Below are positions 13,627-26,399 of a stretch of DNA of 64,000 bases, piece after piece. Under the pieces are notes generated by a model. That model had not been told where the DNA came from and did not search any database. It saw nothing but the letters and a program-made list of their open reading frames with translations. Made by a program: the position numbers and the translations under genes. Every line of letters begins with the position of its first letter. Positions within the stretch are counted from its first letter, which is position 1. The stretch spans positions 61,628,649-61,692,648 of the forward strand of contig OY978526.1 of assembly GCA_963854835.1 (NCBI GenBank), in the 5' to 3' direction. Origin of the DNA: Megamerina dolium (lineage: Eukaryota > Arthropoda > Insecta > Diptera > Megamerinidae).

Positions 13627-14651
13627 TTATACCCTGCATAATGCAATATGCATGGTATATTCATTTCGGTCAGATGTTTGTGTCCACTAGAAGGAATCTC
13701 CGGAGATATAGACATAGATATATATTCGTGATCAGTGTCGATTAAATTTTCGATTTAATGATGTCCGTCCGTCCGTCCGTCTGTCTGTCACCTGGCTGGT
13801 TCGCACGATAACTTGAGTAAATATTGAGCTATTTCGATGAAATTTGGCATAAGTAATCTATGATCCAAGGGTACGGAGGGGATTGATATTGGGCATGATC
13901 GGTCAATAACCACGCCCACACCAAGCATTCAAAGCGACTAACCTCGAAATTTTCAGAATCTTTAACTTGCTATAACTCACATAATATACCACTTGGGACA
14001 ACAATATTTGGCACATAGACTTACATTATATTACTATATAACCTCGCCAAAAGTGGTTGGGCCACGCCTACTTTTTAGCGTAGCTCTCATACAAAGTGTC
14101 TGTACTTCTTTTAAATTGAAACAGCTGTAACATCTACAATCTGTCCAGAATAACCATAATTGACACTTAGATTAACATGGTAGTCGGAAATAATATGGCA
14201 GAAAATCAGTGTGCCACGCCCACTCCTTCATAGATCTCCCATACAAAGTCGACAGAATTAAACTAAAACTTTTAAGCTCCATAACTTACAAACCATTTAG
14301 CGTAGGACAACCAAATTTAAAGTGTGGATTGATATTGAAAAATTAATTAGATATACAAGAAAGAGATACGTCACGCCCACTTTTTATATATCTTCCGTAC
14401 AAAGTCTCGGATTTATCTTAAACATTAAAACACCCATAACTTACTAATTAATACGGTCAACCCATTGCAACCTATGTAGTTTAGTATTATAGGCAGAAAT
14501 TGATCCTCCAAAATTGGTGAGGTACGCCTGCTTCTTAATGTAGGTCCTATACAAAGTAGTGGAAGAAAAGGATGGATATACGAGCAAACTTTTTATATAT
14601 ACCTCTACATATGCAGGGTATAATTTGGTCGTCCCCAGCCGACTGTAAGGA
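13627..14651 (+). mobile_element. mini-me/DINE-1-type repeat, copy A
   Basis: The left end is TTATACCCTGCATA and the right end carries its inverse (ATGCAGGGTATAAT), followed by a short hairpin GTCG...CGAC at 14628-14643 and TGTAAGG. A (GTCY)n microsatellite lies at 13763-13789 and a TA-rich run lies nearby. These are the hallmarks described for dipteran mini-me and DINE-1 elements, the latter regarded as non-autonomous Helentron relatives. The right half repeats a motif of the type GCCACGCC(C/T)AC plus CATACAAAGT about every 150 bases (near 14090, 14242, 14397 and 14547). It has no coding capacity. It is taken as the plus orientation because GTCY reads on the plus strand. Confidence 0.7.
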
Positions 14652-15186
14652 GATTTTATTGAAAAATTTCGTATAATATTTTCTGCTTGCTAGAAAATAT
14701 TCAAAGTCGTCGAGTCATTCTATTTCTAGAACACGAAAATTAGTATAACTATGTCAAACACATAATAATTAAAGTAGATCACAGAATGCTCAACCAATTT
14801 TTTTCTCTACATTGCAGATCAGTTATACAAATTTCGAGCAATTTCGTGATAACGCGAAATTCTCTTCATATGATTGCGACAATCTTCGTAAATTGACTTA
14901 AGTTGAAATCCCTTTTAATCTTTTTTCCTCTCAAATGAGAATTTTAAATTGCTAGAAATTTAATTTCGCATCTGAAAGTTGTGAGGAAATATCCACAATG
15001 TATTTACAATTTTCCACGTATTGCGCTGGTAACATTGATATTAGGTCATAGAGTAATGGCAATTGTATTCAAGTTCTATGGCCTCGAGCTTGTATTCCAA
15101 CTTCGGGCAGTGATGCAATCCCAAAATATTGCAGTTTTAAAATATTGTTCACGTGGAAAAAATGTTTTACGACATTATTATAAATT

Positions 15187-15237
15187 GTTTTGCAATAATG
15201 TCGAAATATTTGTCGCTTTACGACATTATTGCAAAAC
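15187..15237. repeat. Perfect 17-bp inverted repeat with 17-bp loop
   Basis: GTTTTGCAATAATGTCG at 15187-15203 is exactly inverted at 15221-15237. A third partial copy (TTTACGACATTATT) lies just upstream near 15166. If transcribed, it could form a stable hairpin. The function is unknown. Confidence 0.85.
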
Positions 15238-15516
15238 TTTGTGCAAAAACATTTTTGCTTGAAAAATGGCAAAAAAAAACTTTCAACGTTATCGCACTTT
15301 CTTCGAGAGGTGGAGATATGTGACATTATGAAAGTTCGCGAATTTTAAATCTAACTAAATCGCTTTTTCAAATATTATAAACTCAAACAATTCTATTAAT
15401 TACAATTATAGTGATTTTCCTTTTATCAGGAACATTTATTTTTATGCGATTTTATCAAATTTTTTCTGGTTGGACCATATATTGGACTAATAGGACCATT
15501 TATCTAAAGGAAATAT

Positions 15517-15780
15517 TAGGGATGTGCATTTATATAACATCGTGATTAATTACGGTCACATTATTTAATTATTTGATTAATCATAAATTTGATTAAATAA
15601 TTAAATTTTTCATTTTTCTTTGTTTTTGAAGTTATCTTTTGAAATAATAATATCAAGCGTACATAAATATTCGCAGCTTTAAAAAACTACCTGTCCTTCT
15701 TGTATTGGAAAAAATTGTATAAATATTTTGAATATTTTGTTCGAATAATTTGATTGTGATCAATCAAATTGTGCGATTTT
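15517..15780. mobile_element. AT-rich MITE, probable copy 1
   Basis: It begins TTAGGGATGTGCATT and holds repeated ATTAATCA/TTAAAT motifs plus a TTTTTCTTTGTTTTTGAA segment that is also found, in opposite orientation, at about 31560-31600. It is non-coding. The ends are poorly preserved. Confidence 0.4.
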
Positions 15781-15790
15781 GGTAAATATA

Positions 15791-16934
15791 AGGTCTAGTA
15801 AAAAGAATTTTTGCATTAAATTGAAGGTTTTATTTAGCATAGTTAGAATGATCCGATTTAGGTCAAATATGCACCGTTTTGTTTGATAACTTGTTGCCAT
15901 TTTGAAGGTAATTTCATGATGCCACTCTCACAGAAACTCTTGTCGCTATTGGCCTAAAACTGGGTCATCCGATTTTCACAAGCTTCTCTTGAGGCGAATT
16001 TTTCACCAGCAAAGTCATTTGCCATAGACAGGAACAGGTAGTAATCACTTGGTTCAGGTTCAGACTATAAGGTGGATGCATAAGAACCTCCCAACCAAGC
16101 TCCCGGAGCTTCTAGCGAGTCACTATCGATGTGTTTGGCATGGCGTTGTCCTGATGGAACACAATTCCTCTCCTATTGGCCAAAGCTGGCCGCTTCTGGG
16201 CGATTGCTTCCTTCAGACGGTCCAATTGTTGACAGTACAGGTCCGAATTTAGCGTTTGGCAACTAGCTTGGCCACCGTTTGCGCCGGCTCACCGCGATCC
16301 GACCACGACCGTTTTCGTTGGACATTGTCGTAAGAGACCCATTTTTTATCACTAGTAACCATCCGCTTCAGAAATGGACCGATTTTGATGCTATTCAGCA
16401 GTGATTCGCATATGGATAATCGGTCCATGAGGGTTTTTTGCGTTAACTCATGTGGCACCCATACAGCGAGCTTCTTTTTGTATCTAGCCTTATTTAAATG
16501 GTTTCAAACGATTTGTTGTACAATGTTTAGCTCCTGGGCAATAGAAACAGTGCTTACATGACGGTCAGACTCGACGATTTTTTTGACAATTGACCGGAAC
16601 GAAATCGACGAAATCAAAATTGCACGTGATTGGCTGTTACAGTATCAGGACTATAAACACTCTTCACATTTTTAGCCGTCTAGCTTGCGTTTTCGCCTTT
16701 ATCGAAGAAAAACTGTAAAATATGGCGTATTTTCTCTTTACTGGTGTCCATCTTTGACGCGTGCACAAACAATACTGAGTCAAGCAATCACAAAACTGCC
16801 TGAAAAGTTTATTTAGTACGAAATCCTATCTTTCTAACGCCATCTAGCGTAACCCGATCGCACTTATATAACGCGAGATACAGATTACTAAAGCCATCTA
16901 TTGGAAAAATAATGGATTTCTTTTTACTACTCCT
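15791..16934 (-). mobile_element. mariner transposon relic
   Basis: The inverted ends are AGGTCTAGTAAAAAGAA on the left and AGGAGTAGTAAAAAGAA on the right (reversed), matching at 15 of 17 positions. A TA abuts the left end, while the right flank is degraded. The transposase pseudogene lies between. Length and ends fit a mariner element of about 1.1-1.3 kb that has lost some internal sequence. Confidence 0.85.
15858..16751 (-). pseudogene. mariner transposase pseudogene
   Basis: Read from the ATG at 16751, the start MDTSKEKIRHILQFFFDKGE fits mariner N-termini. The middle holds KKWVSYDNVQRKRSW followed by GEPAQTVAK, the diagnostic block around the second catalytic aspartate of D,D34D transposases. 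The end holds GIMKLPSKWQQVI and NGAYLT before the stop at 15858-15860. At about 894 nt against the usual 1035 or so it lacks internal sequence, and there are premature stops (for example just after residue 22) and frameshifts. It cannot make a working transposase. Confidence 0.88.
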
Positions 16935-18922
16935 GATGTATGATACAATATATACATTGTATCAAAAGACTTAAGAGACGAACTGGATATTAATACATAT
17001 CGCAAAATCTGATGGATTACTCAAGGAATGACATAGCAGATTTAGGCCCTTTGTATTTTTTATACATATTTTGGAAATTTTATGTAGCAAAAATTGGCTA
17101 ATTTTTGTTAATTTTTTGTACATTTTGTACCAGTCAATAAATTATAGCATCAAATTTCGTACCAACTGTAGAGCAAAAAATAAGAACAAGTAAAAATGAC
17201 AAAAAATTAAAAATATTTTAACTAAATATTTTTCAGTTTACAATAGTGACAAAACAAGATTTCACAATATATATGTATTTATTTTTGGTTTTGTTTATTT
17301 TCTGCTTGCAAAAGACGTGCTCGTAGCGATGGCACATGATGTTACCAAGGGTTTGATAATAATGTCGCAAGCACGTAGATCATATTCACTGTGATCAGAG
17401 AGTAAAGGGAAACAGTGTGCGTTAACATAGGATTATCATTCTCGATATAAACATCAAACGCACGCAACTAAAACTTGTATGTACATATCGTATGTCACTG
17501 ATTAAAGTTCATATGATGTTTAGTATATCCGATGCACCTACCACATGCGAGTAGCACTGACTGAACTAAATTTATAGTACGCACGTGCACAATAATTTCA
17601 ATTTCGTATTTCGTCGATCCCCGATACTCGTGAAGTAGATGAAAAAAATATAAAAAATATTATATAAAAAATGTAAGAAATTAAATACTATATAAGAAAC
17701 AATGATAATAATTAAACATTCAGCAAAGTTAAGAGATCAAAACAAAAAAGTGGCGCCTAGTTTATACGCACATAATGATATCGCATTAAATATGCCGGCA
17801 AGCTTGATGAATACTTGCAAAAAATAAAATAAGAAATGAAATTAAAAAAAAAACTTGTTAATCATTTCTGTGAATTATTGTTGCCGACATTGTTGTTGTG
17901 TGATAGAGATGACTACATTGAAGATAAGATCTACTTCGTCAATGCACTATTTTGGTGTTTTTATTTTGTTCCTCCTCTTTTTTTTTGTTTTTTGCAAAAT
18001 TTTCAACGAATATATATGTATGTCTACTTGCAAACCTTATTCAGCATAAAAGTAAAAAACAAAGAGTTAATTTTTGAAAATACCACATTTTAATACATGC
18101 CGTTTTATGTAATATTTGTTGTCCATAGGTGATAATGTTTCTGATTAAATTGAGGGACGTTTAATTTGTATCTTGGATCATTGTGTGTACACAATATACA
18201 TGATTGAATTCAATTGCATTCATCGCTGCGGTGGAGTAAGACATACTGTATATTTATTCACTTTCATTGAGTAAAATTTCGTCACATTTTTCTTGATAAA
18301 TGGCTTTAGGTCGACTATTTCTGACAATATGATTGTTGTAGCTTTACGCATGTGTTTTCATATCTGATATGATAACAAAGCACATTATTATTTTTTATTA
18401 AATGAGTGCGGAACAAAACGAGCGTAAGCCTTCCGCTACCTCAAATTATTAAGTATAATTCGAAATGAATCACGTCTTTTCCGTTCTTTTTCTTTAATTT
18501 CCGTATCATTTATGAAGCGTCTACGAAACATATCGTCATCATCTTATACGTTAGATTCAATAGCAAACATTTAAAGGAAGAGGTTAAGTGTGTTTAGACA
18601 AAATGTTGAGTATAAGAGTTTATGTAGGTCGGACCAAAATTTTACGCCTTTTGCAGCACTCTGAAAGCATTGATAAAGAAATTTATAAAAATATCCATAT
18701 TGTAGGGGAGTCTCTCTAATGAGTAGAGATAGGAGGTGATTATGTTCAAAAAAATTGTTGTGGAGAAAAATCAATACATGTCGGTCATAAATTTTAACCA
18801 TTTACTGGTGATTCCTTGTATTGTTAAGGTTTACCTGACCGAGTAAAAGTAACAATCTGACTTTGGACTTATCCACTTATAGGTTAACTGCGAATAATCA
18901 ATAAGCAGTCCCCGACCAAGAG
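16935..18922. other. AT-rich intergenic stretch
   Basis: I see no gene, RNA or recognisable mobile element. The ORFs here (such as 17836-18093 and 18571-18801) are low-complexity, without domains or splice context that would support them. Confidence 0.5.
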
Positions 18923-19158
18923 TGGGTGCTGTAGCTCAGTGGTTAGTGTGTTGGCCCTCTGATCTGTAGGTCGTGGGTTCAAGCCCTACCTGTCGGTAAG
19001 CAAGTGGCAATTCTTCCGGCAGTAACAATTGCTCAGAAAAAGTGATGTCGCAAGAGTTCTGCCTTTCGGAACCGGCTAAAATAAGTAGGTCCCTTCTAAT
19101 ACTGTCCAATATTTAACACGCACTTCAGTAATGGAGGAGAAGCTCGGCCAAGAGCGGC
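18923..19158 (+). mobile_element. Diverged SINE, 3'-truncated
   Basis: TGGGTGCTGTAGCTCAGTGG starts the tRNA-like head, with the A box near 18931-18945 and B-box-like GGGTTCAAGCCC near 18975-18986. The body matches the family (ACCGGCTAAAATAAGTAGGT) but has lost the segment around the usual GGTACCCACC. It stops at GAGAAGCTCGGCC and passes directly into the R1-type LINE. The divergence suggests an older subfamily, with B-box sequence closer to a real tRNA than in the younger copies. Confidence 0.85.
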
Positions 19159-21720
19159 ATTAATGGTGTTGCAGATTAAAAGTCTCGCAAGTCCAAAGAG
19201 CAGATGTGATAAGTGGGTAGGCGCCGCTATAAGTGCTACTCTCTTCGGCGGCACCTTTCTACACCACCCTGAAGAGCATCGGAAAGAAACCCTGTATGTC
19301 TCCTCTTAAAGTAGAAGCTGTACTTTAGGAGTACTTTAGGAGTACTTTAGCTGTGCTGAAGGAGTGCTGTGAGCTTGCCCTGTCGAGGTGTAAGCTGTGG
19401 CGTGTAGCAGAAACCAGCCACTTCGGTCTCTGGTCAGGAAATGCTCATTGGATGCAAGAGTTGTAGCCCGCGTTGCCATGGGTGAGCGCTACTCCGTCCC
19501 GTGTATTGCGGGGCCGGTTAGCTCGCCCCCCTGCGCACTATACCCTGGTGAAGTAAGAAAGAATGGAACAAAATAATGAAAACACAATTTTAAGGAATAA
19601 GGAAAATCAAGTAGAGGAAAGCGGAGTCGCTTTCAAAAAAAGCTCGTTGTTCATCAGATCTCCAAAGATTAACGCAAAAGTGGCGAAAGTCTAGATACAC
19701 GCTACTGAAAAGGAAAACAATTTCTATTACTTCACGCCTACCACAGCCAGTGGAGCCGAAGGTGCAAAAAGCACTTCTGCGCCAACAAAAGCAGCGTGTC
19801 TGTCGGAGACTTAACTTCAGGATCCCTAGATTAGAGCTAATTTTGAAGAAGAGAAAAATGCAGGAATGATTTTCGAACCATGAAGCAGGCAATGCAGCGC
19901 CAAAGAAACATCTGCGTGGACGTAAAAGACGGAGTATCTGAAATAGGCGAACTATTTGATGTAATGATGATGTTAGAGGAAGAGCTGAAAGGCGAAGGAA
20001 GCAGAAAGAGAAACAGTTAAAGCTTCTCACTTTACTAACATAAAAATAGCTGATGATAGTACAACGTTAACTTGACATAGAAAACTGGTCGCAAGAAGCC
20101 CAGTTGTCCCCGAATCCGGCAAGAAGACAAGATCCAAAGAGCCAGAAGATTGGTGGTCAGTAAATAGAAGAAAGTCGAGATTAAAAGAAACGAAATCGGT
20201 ATGTTGTGGTACTCCAGCGCTAAAAGAGGGCGACCAAAAAAAAACAGGTAGTGGCAAATAAGAACGAATCCAGGGCACTGAGCTATCATCCAGAAGCTGA
20301 GGTTCTTAGAAACCTTCATTAGAAGGTAAAGCCAGAGTAGCCGAAGTTGCAATGCGCTATGTGAAGAAGACAAGACATGGATCCATTCTCCTAGAGCTTG
20401 AGGTTCGTGATTTAGATAAAAATTTAGGAACAATAATATGTATTTGTTACCACCGTCAAGCAGATGTAATGGATCAGATAGGAAATCTCAGGGGTTATGC
20501 ATACGTTGTGAAGAAAGCGGATACGTGATATGGGATTGCACATGTCCCCCAAAATGCTGTCTTTGAGCACATCAAAACTTCAATGAATTGAATCATATAC
20601 CAGGAACGAACAAATGCGCAGCTTATAAGAAACCAGCAAACAGATTATGAAGATACTCGAAGCAAACCTACATAGAAGCAAAAGGGCTTAGTACAGTTGC
20701 AATACAAGTAGCTGGCGGACTCAGTGACAGACAACATGGCTTTAGAAAAAGGAGGCCCATCGTGGGAGCGCTTCAAGAAGTGGCGGAAGTAGCTTTGGTA
20801 ACAAACCGGGCAAACCACTATTCTAGACCACTAGTCTTGCTTGCGATCCTAGACGTTAGAAACGCATTAAACAGCGTGAAATGGTCGCACATGATAGAAG
20901 CAGGCTGATGGCAAACATTGGTGGACCGTTGTCTAACAAGTGTAAAGTCTTAATGGCGGTAAATCATTCCATTCTATTATATGGGTGTGAACTATGGATC
21001 GACCGAGCGACATGGACGAGATGCAGAAGGAAATTTTTATCAGCTGCACAATGGACTATGGCTCTACGAATAACATGTGCCTATAGCACTATGCCGTATA
21101 GGGCGGTGTTGCGATAGAGAGAGTAACACCAATTGATTTGTTGGCAGAAGAGTGGAAGAACTGATACTTCTTTAAAAAATCTGGAGGCTTTACACCAAAC
21201 CAAATAAGAGAGCAGATAATCGTTGCAAGAGAAGCGGGAGGACGACACATATAGCAGATGGATCATATTAATTATACCAAACCTATGTGAATGGATTGAG
21301 CTATGGCACGGAAAAGTTAATTAATACCTAGCCTAGTTATCTGGTCACGGCTATTTTTGCAAATATTTACACAGAATGGGCAAGGGAGTGCATGCAAGAT
21401 TTTTATACGATGATGCGGAAGAAGACGACGCTGAGCATACTTTCCTCAGTTGCAAAAGGTGGAGTAGAGAAAGAACCATATTAGAGAAGCAAATCGGGCT
21501 ATAAACCTGTCTGAAAGCTGACAGTGAAGAAAACTGTAGCGCTATTTCGCGGTACATGAATGCAGGACAAAACGAGTAGAGTCTAATAAAGTCTGATAAG
21601 GGATTTTATTAATGCTACCGTGGTTTCAGGGTAGGTTTAAAGGTCCTTGAAGGAGAGGGACGTTTTTAGTGCATGCTACGGGACATTCCGTAAACAAATT
21701 ATTATTATTAATATTTAATA
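19159..21720 (+). mobile_element. R1-clade non-LTR retrotransposon relic
   Basis: The region is GC-richer than its surroundings. It starts with a probable 5' untranslated segment (19159-19560), then a decayed ORF1 region with CCHC zinc-knuckle remains at about 20520-20640. RT remains follow at about 20725-20910, reading QHGFRKRRPIVGALQEV and LLAILDVRNALNSVKW, which match the GFR and DIRNAFN blocks of R1-type reverse transcriptases. A C-terminal tail reading RWSRERTILEKQIG lies near 21460-21505, and the AT-rich 3' end is near 21720. Most of the RT domain and the endonuclease are deleted and stops are frequent. Antisense ORFs over 19590-20433 are shadows. Confidence 0.75.
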
Positions 21721-22350
21721 ATGTTTTAATACTACACGCACACGCCTAAACTGTTTGGCTTATACAAGATGATTTTTGAAAACGAAAGGTTAATTGTTCA
21801 GTGCTCCTGTCATATGACAAATATGTCAATTGTTCCTAAGCAAGTGCAATCTAATTCATATGACATTAGTCAATTCCCATTACAGAATCACCTCTTTTTT
21901 GTTTAAATGAGATAGGCTTAAGATTCGTATTGTAAATATCGCCTATCCACTTTTTTCATATTTTTTGATTTTTGGTGATTTTGTTAAACTCATCACGTTT
22001 CAACCACCATAATTGTGGCTAACATTTATGATTATGAAAGTTTTTGCTTACAATTATACATACATATAAGTATATTTTTATGGCTACCAGGTACGACTAT
22101 GCACTACCCTTAAATGTAAATGCTTGTTAACCTTGAATATGGTAAGTTAGGCTAATATGTCTTCATATTTTTTTTTTTATTTAAAAAAATTTTTTTTTTT
22201 GTTTGTTTGTCATATTCTCCATATTATTGAAAGGAAATTCCAATTTATTAAAAGTACACACACGTGCTCATTTCTTTTGACATATCATAATTTATTTTTA
22301 ACACATGTCATTTTAGCATTTATCATTGTAATTTTACTGTAAAAAATCTC
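21721..22350. other. AT-rich intergenic stretch
   Basis: I see no gene or recognisable element between the R1 relic and mini-me copy B. It contains T-runs near 22167-22202. Confidence 0.5.
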
Positions 22351-23988
22351 CTTACAGTCGGCTGAGGCCGACCAAATTATACCCTGCATATGTAGATATA
22401 TATATAAAAAGTTTACTCGAATATCCATTTTTTCTTTTATTTCCACTTTTTGACAAACAATTTTTGCATATACTACTAATTTACACCCGAAATATGGTTG
22501 ACTTTCAGAAAGTACTTTGTATGTTATGAGAGTTCTAAAAGGGATAATTTAAAGGAGGTTTTTAAGATAATTCTGAGACTTAGTATGGGAGCTACATATA
22601 TAAAAAGTAGGCATGGCTTACCTCTTTCTTGTACATCCAATTAATTTTTCAATATTAATCCACACCTTAAATTTATTTGTCCTAAGTTGAATAATTCGTA
22701 AGTTATAGCGGTTTAAATTTTTTAAAATTTTCGCAACTTTGTGTGGTAGCCCCATTAAGAAGTGGGCGTGGAATGTTGATTTTTTGCCAGATTATGTACA
22801 ACTACCATATTAACCTAAGTATTAATTATGATTATTCTAGACAGAAGATTGCAGAAGCTGCAGCTATCTCAATTTAACAGAAATTCAGTCATCCTGTATG
22901 GGAGCCACTATAAACAATGGACGTGGCTGGCCCATTTCTTGTGGGCATATTTGCCCTTACAATACTAATCCACACCTTAAATCTCGTTATTCTCCACTGA
23001 ATAGTTTGCAAGTTATAACCGGTAACTTTTTTTTTTAATTTTCGCAACTTTGTATGGGAGACCCAAGATGGAGTTGGCATGGCACACTGATTTTGTGCCA
23101 GATTATTTCCGACTACGATATTAATTTAAGTGTAAATTATGGTTATTCTAGACAGAAGATTGCCGAAGTTACATCTGTTTCAATTTAAAATTTGTATAGG
23201 GGCTACGATAAACAGTGGGCGTGGTGCGCCCATTTCCTGTGAACCTCGTACAATACTAATCCATACCTTCAATCTCGTTATTCTACGCTGAATAGTTTGC
23301 AAGTTATAACCGGTAACATTTTTTTTAATTTCCGCAACTTTGTATGGCAGACCCAATAAGAAGTGGGCGTGGCACGCTGATTATTTCCGACTACCACGCT
23401 GGTTATTTCCGACTACCATATTAATCTAAATGTCAATTCTGGTTATTCTAGACAGAAGATTGTAGAAGTTACAGCAGTTTCAATTTAAAAGAAGTACCGA
23501 CACTTTGTATGGGAGCTACGCTAGAAAGTAGGCGTGCCTCACCCACTTTTGGCGGGGTTATATAGTAGTATAATATAACTCTATGTGCAAAATATTGTTG
23601 TCCCAAGTGGTATATTATGTAAGTTATAGCAAGTTAAAGATTTTGAAAATTCCGAGGTTAGTCGCTTTGAATGCTTGGTGTGGGCGTGGCTATTGACCGA
23701 TCATGCCCAATATCAATCCCCTCCGTACACTTGGATTATAGGTTACTTGTTCCAAATTTCGTCGAAATGGCTGAATATTTACTCAAGTTATCGTGCGAAC
23801 CAGCCAGGTGACAGACAGACGGACGGACGGACGGACGGACGGATGGACGTACATCGTTAAATCGAAAATTTAATCGACGCTGATCACGAATATATATCTA
23901 TGTCTATATCTCCGGAGATTCCTTCAAGTGGACACAAACATCTGACCGAAATGAATATACCATGCATATTGCATTATGCAGGGTATAA
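22351..23988 (-). mobile_element. mini-me/DINE-1-type repeat, copy B, with expanded internal tandem units
   Basis: It has the same termini as copy A in opposite orientation: the hairpin GTCGGCTGAGGCCGAC near 22358-22373, then AATTATACCCTGCATA, and at the far end ATGCAGGGTATAA. The GTCY microsatellite reads on the minus strand at 23810-23848. Between them a unit of about 300 bp is repeated; CGCAACTTTGT recurs near 22733, 23043 and 23333. Each unit is two related halves carrying TTTGTATGG and GTGGGCGTGG. It is longer than copy A because it has more units. No coding capacity. Confidence 0.7.
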
Positions 23989-25300
23989 AAATGGGTAATT
24001 ATATATTCATAAAATATGAATAAGTTTGATGTTCTGAGTTAGAAAGTTATAATAAAATTGTCAAAATAATGAAGAGAAACAAGAAATGTCAGTATATTTG
24101 GTTTCTTCATTTAGAAATCCTTTCAATCTTTAACTATAAAATCCGATTGTGACTTGGATGGCGAATATAAAATATGAGGAAAACTATAATATTCCGGTTA
24201 AAAGATCCGTTAGGGCACAATCTCAGCGTTACGGTGACGTCAGTCATAATACTCCAGGTGAAATAAATTCAATTGGCAATTGTAATGACCCATTAAGTTA
24301 GTGAGGAGAAAATGCTTTAAATGAAGTTCATAAAGAAAATTGATTTAGGAAATTGAAGAAAATCAATTATACTTATTTCTCATTTGATATTTTTTATTAC
24401 TTATAATCATAATTTCTATGCAATTTTACATTTTCATCCAAGTACAATTATTATTGTATATTGCAATATGTACTCGTGCATATTGCATGTATCTTTTATG
24501 CATTTCATCAGCATTAAGATAATGACTGACCTTCGCCATATAAATATTGCATAGATGAAAAAAGTGGAGAAAGTCTGATTTAAACTTCCGATTTTTTTCT
24601 TCTTTTTTGTTTGTTTCATTTGAATTTTCTTTTCTCTTTCAATTTTCTTAAATAAATGTAAATAATATAGACACATATACGTATTTTTAAGTGCTAAAAA
24701 GTACTGGAGTAAATATTGTATCATAAATACTTATTGTGTATTTAGTGGAACTGAATTTTATTTAACAATTTGTCGCGTAGCGTTTTATTATTATTTAAAT
24801 TTTTGCGAAAATTTTAAAATAAGTTCATATAAATATTTACATAAGTGATCATATATGCTAATAATATTACGTATAACAATAATTGCAAAAGTATTGGCAT
24901 TGATATAAAAAGCGAGATTTTAAAATAAATATATGGGCACATGTGTGCTTGAGTGTATTAAATATTGAACAAGTACATGCACGCATGGTTTGTTGCCTAA
25001 AGCACATCGTGGTTACGAAGTACGTTGAAAATGGGTCACAAATTAAACATAACATTTAACATAACGATTATTATTTAATGTAGTATTTAGACTAATATAT
25101 TTATAGAATTTCTATAAATATGCTGCTCTAACTTGCGATCATTTGATTGGCTATCCGAATTGAGATGCAATAATGTTATTGCATCAGATACTCTCGAAAA
25201 CAATGGAATTGGATATAATTTTTACGCAAAATTTTTTCACTAACAACGGTTCTGAGGTAATTACCCAACATAAGATGGTTTTGAGCAAAGAGATTCCTAT
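23989..25300. other. AT-rich intergenic stretch
   Basis: I see no gene or recognisable element. The 96-residue minus-strand ORF at 24434-24724 is lysine-rich low complexity without a recognisable domain. Confidence 0.5.
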
Positions 25301-25570
25301 AAAAAAAAAAATAAATATTTGGCACTTAAAGCCCCAAAGGGTTCTTTGACCGAGCTTCTCTTGCATTACTGTTGTACGTGTTAAGCCGGTTATTTTAGCT
25401 GGTTCCGAACGACAAAACTCTTGAGACATCACTTTTTCAAGCTTTGTCAGAGAGTTATTTTAGAAGCTTTTTCATGGCAAATTGTTACTGCCGGAAGAAT
25501 TACCAATTGCTTGCCGACAAATGGGTACCGTTTGATATTAAATTTGTTATGCTTCAGCCGAGGATTAAAC
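25301..25570 (-). mobile_element. SINE copy lacking the tRNA head
   Basis: The tail and body of the SINE are present (GCCCCAAAGGG, GAGCTTCTCTTGCATTACTG, GGTTCCGAACG, TTGCTTGCCGACA). It ends within TTATGCTTCAGCCGAGGATT, so the A box and most of the B box are lost. That is a 5' truncation relative to the SINE transcript. Confidence 0.85.
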
Positions 25571-26386
25571 GAAACGATTGTGCGAAATTATGCTTACTCT
25601 CATTTAAAAATTATCTAAAGAGTAACCGTTACAGAATTTTCTACAGTTCTTTAAGTAGGTACACAAACTATCTACTCATGTACTTTAATAATTATCATCC
25701 TCCTTAAACAAAATTTATTGGTTTTTATATAGGTGGAGAGAATGTATAAACGAGAAACTACTGTGTATAATTTAAACATTTTTTATATAAATGTTTAAAC
25801 GAAAAAATTAAGAAAGTAAATAGTGTTTTTCTTGTATTTTCTCTTCTCAGTAGAGAAATTGAGAAGTGAGAGTCAATCAACAAATGAAAACCGCAAATAT
25901 CAATATTTTTGTTAATCTGTTTTACTTTTGTATATTGTTTTTTGGGGGGTGGAGGGGTGGTGAATATATATACAAATATGTAATTGACCTTTTATTATGA
26001 ATTTCCTGCCATGGAAACGAATAAAATCAACTTTAAAATATCACATATATCACATAAAAAAAATTTTTTTTTATTTAATATATCACACACAGCCATACAC
26101 ACAAAAGAAGTAATTATTCATTGTTCATAACTGACTTTCTGTATTTGTAAAAAAAGAAAAGTACTTGTATATGATATATAATTGGGTAAATACACCAAAA
26201 GATATAAATATATTCAAACATTCGTATAATTGTTCAAAATAAATAAATAATAAGGTGATTTCTGTAATCAAGTAAATTGTTATATCGTAAAAAATATAAA
26301 TAGTTGTTGCTGCCAAATTTTCATTGTATTCATTTGTATTGGTTTTAAATGTCAAAAATAAGCGAAAAACTGAACTGTTTGAAACA
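25571..26386. other. AT-rich intergenic stretch
   Basis: I see no gene or recognisable element between the truncated SINE and the RTE insertion. The 88-residue ORF at 26125-26391 has no recognisable domain. Confidence 0.5.
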
Positions 26387-26399
26387 AGCAAGTGTATGT

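Larger units (their letters stand above)
14652..15790. other. Intergenic stretch with a hairpin and an AT-rich MITE
   Basis: There is no supported gene. It contains a perfect 17-base inverted repeat (15187-15237) and a probable AT-rich MITE (15517-15780). The 93-residue ORF at 14981-15262 spans the inverted repeat and shows no recognisable domain. Confidence 0.5.

Noticed and set aside
13763..13789. CRISPR-like or regulatory array at the GTCY repeats
   Set aside because: It is a simple tetranucleotide microsatellite within a mini-me-type element, without spacers.
19590..20433. Minus-strand ORFs of 146, 83 and 132 residues as possible genes
   Set aside because: They lie antisense to the decayed ORF1 region of the R1-type LINE, and their translations are Phe/Leu/Ser-rich without a domain.
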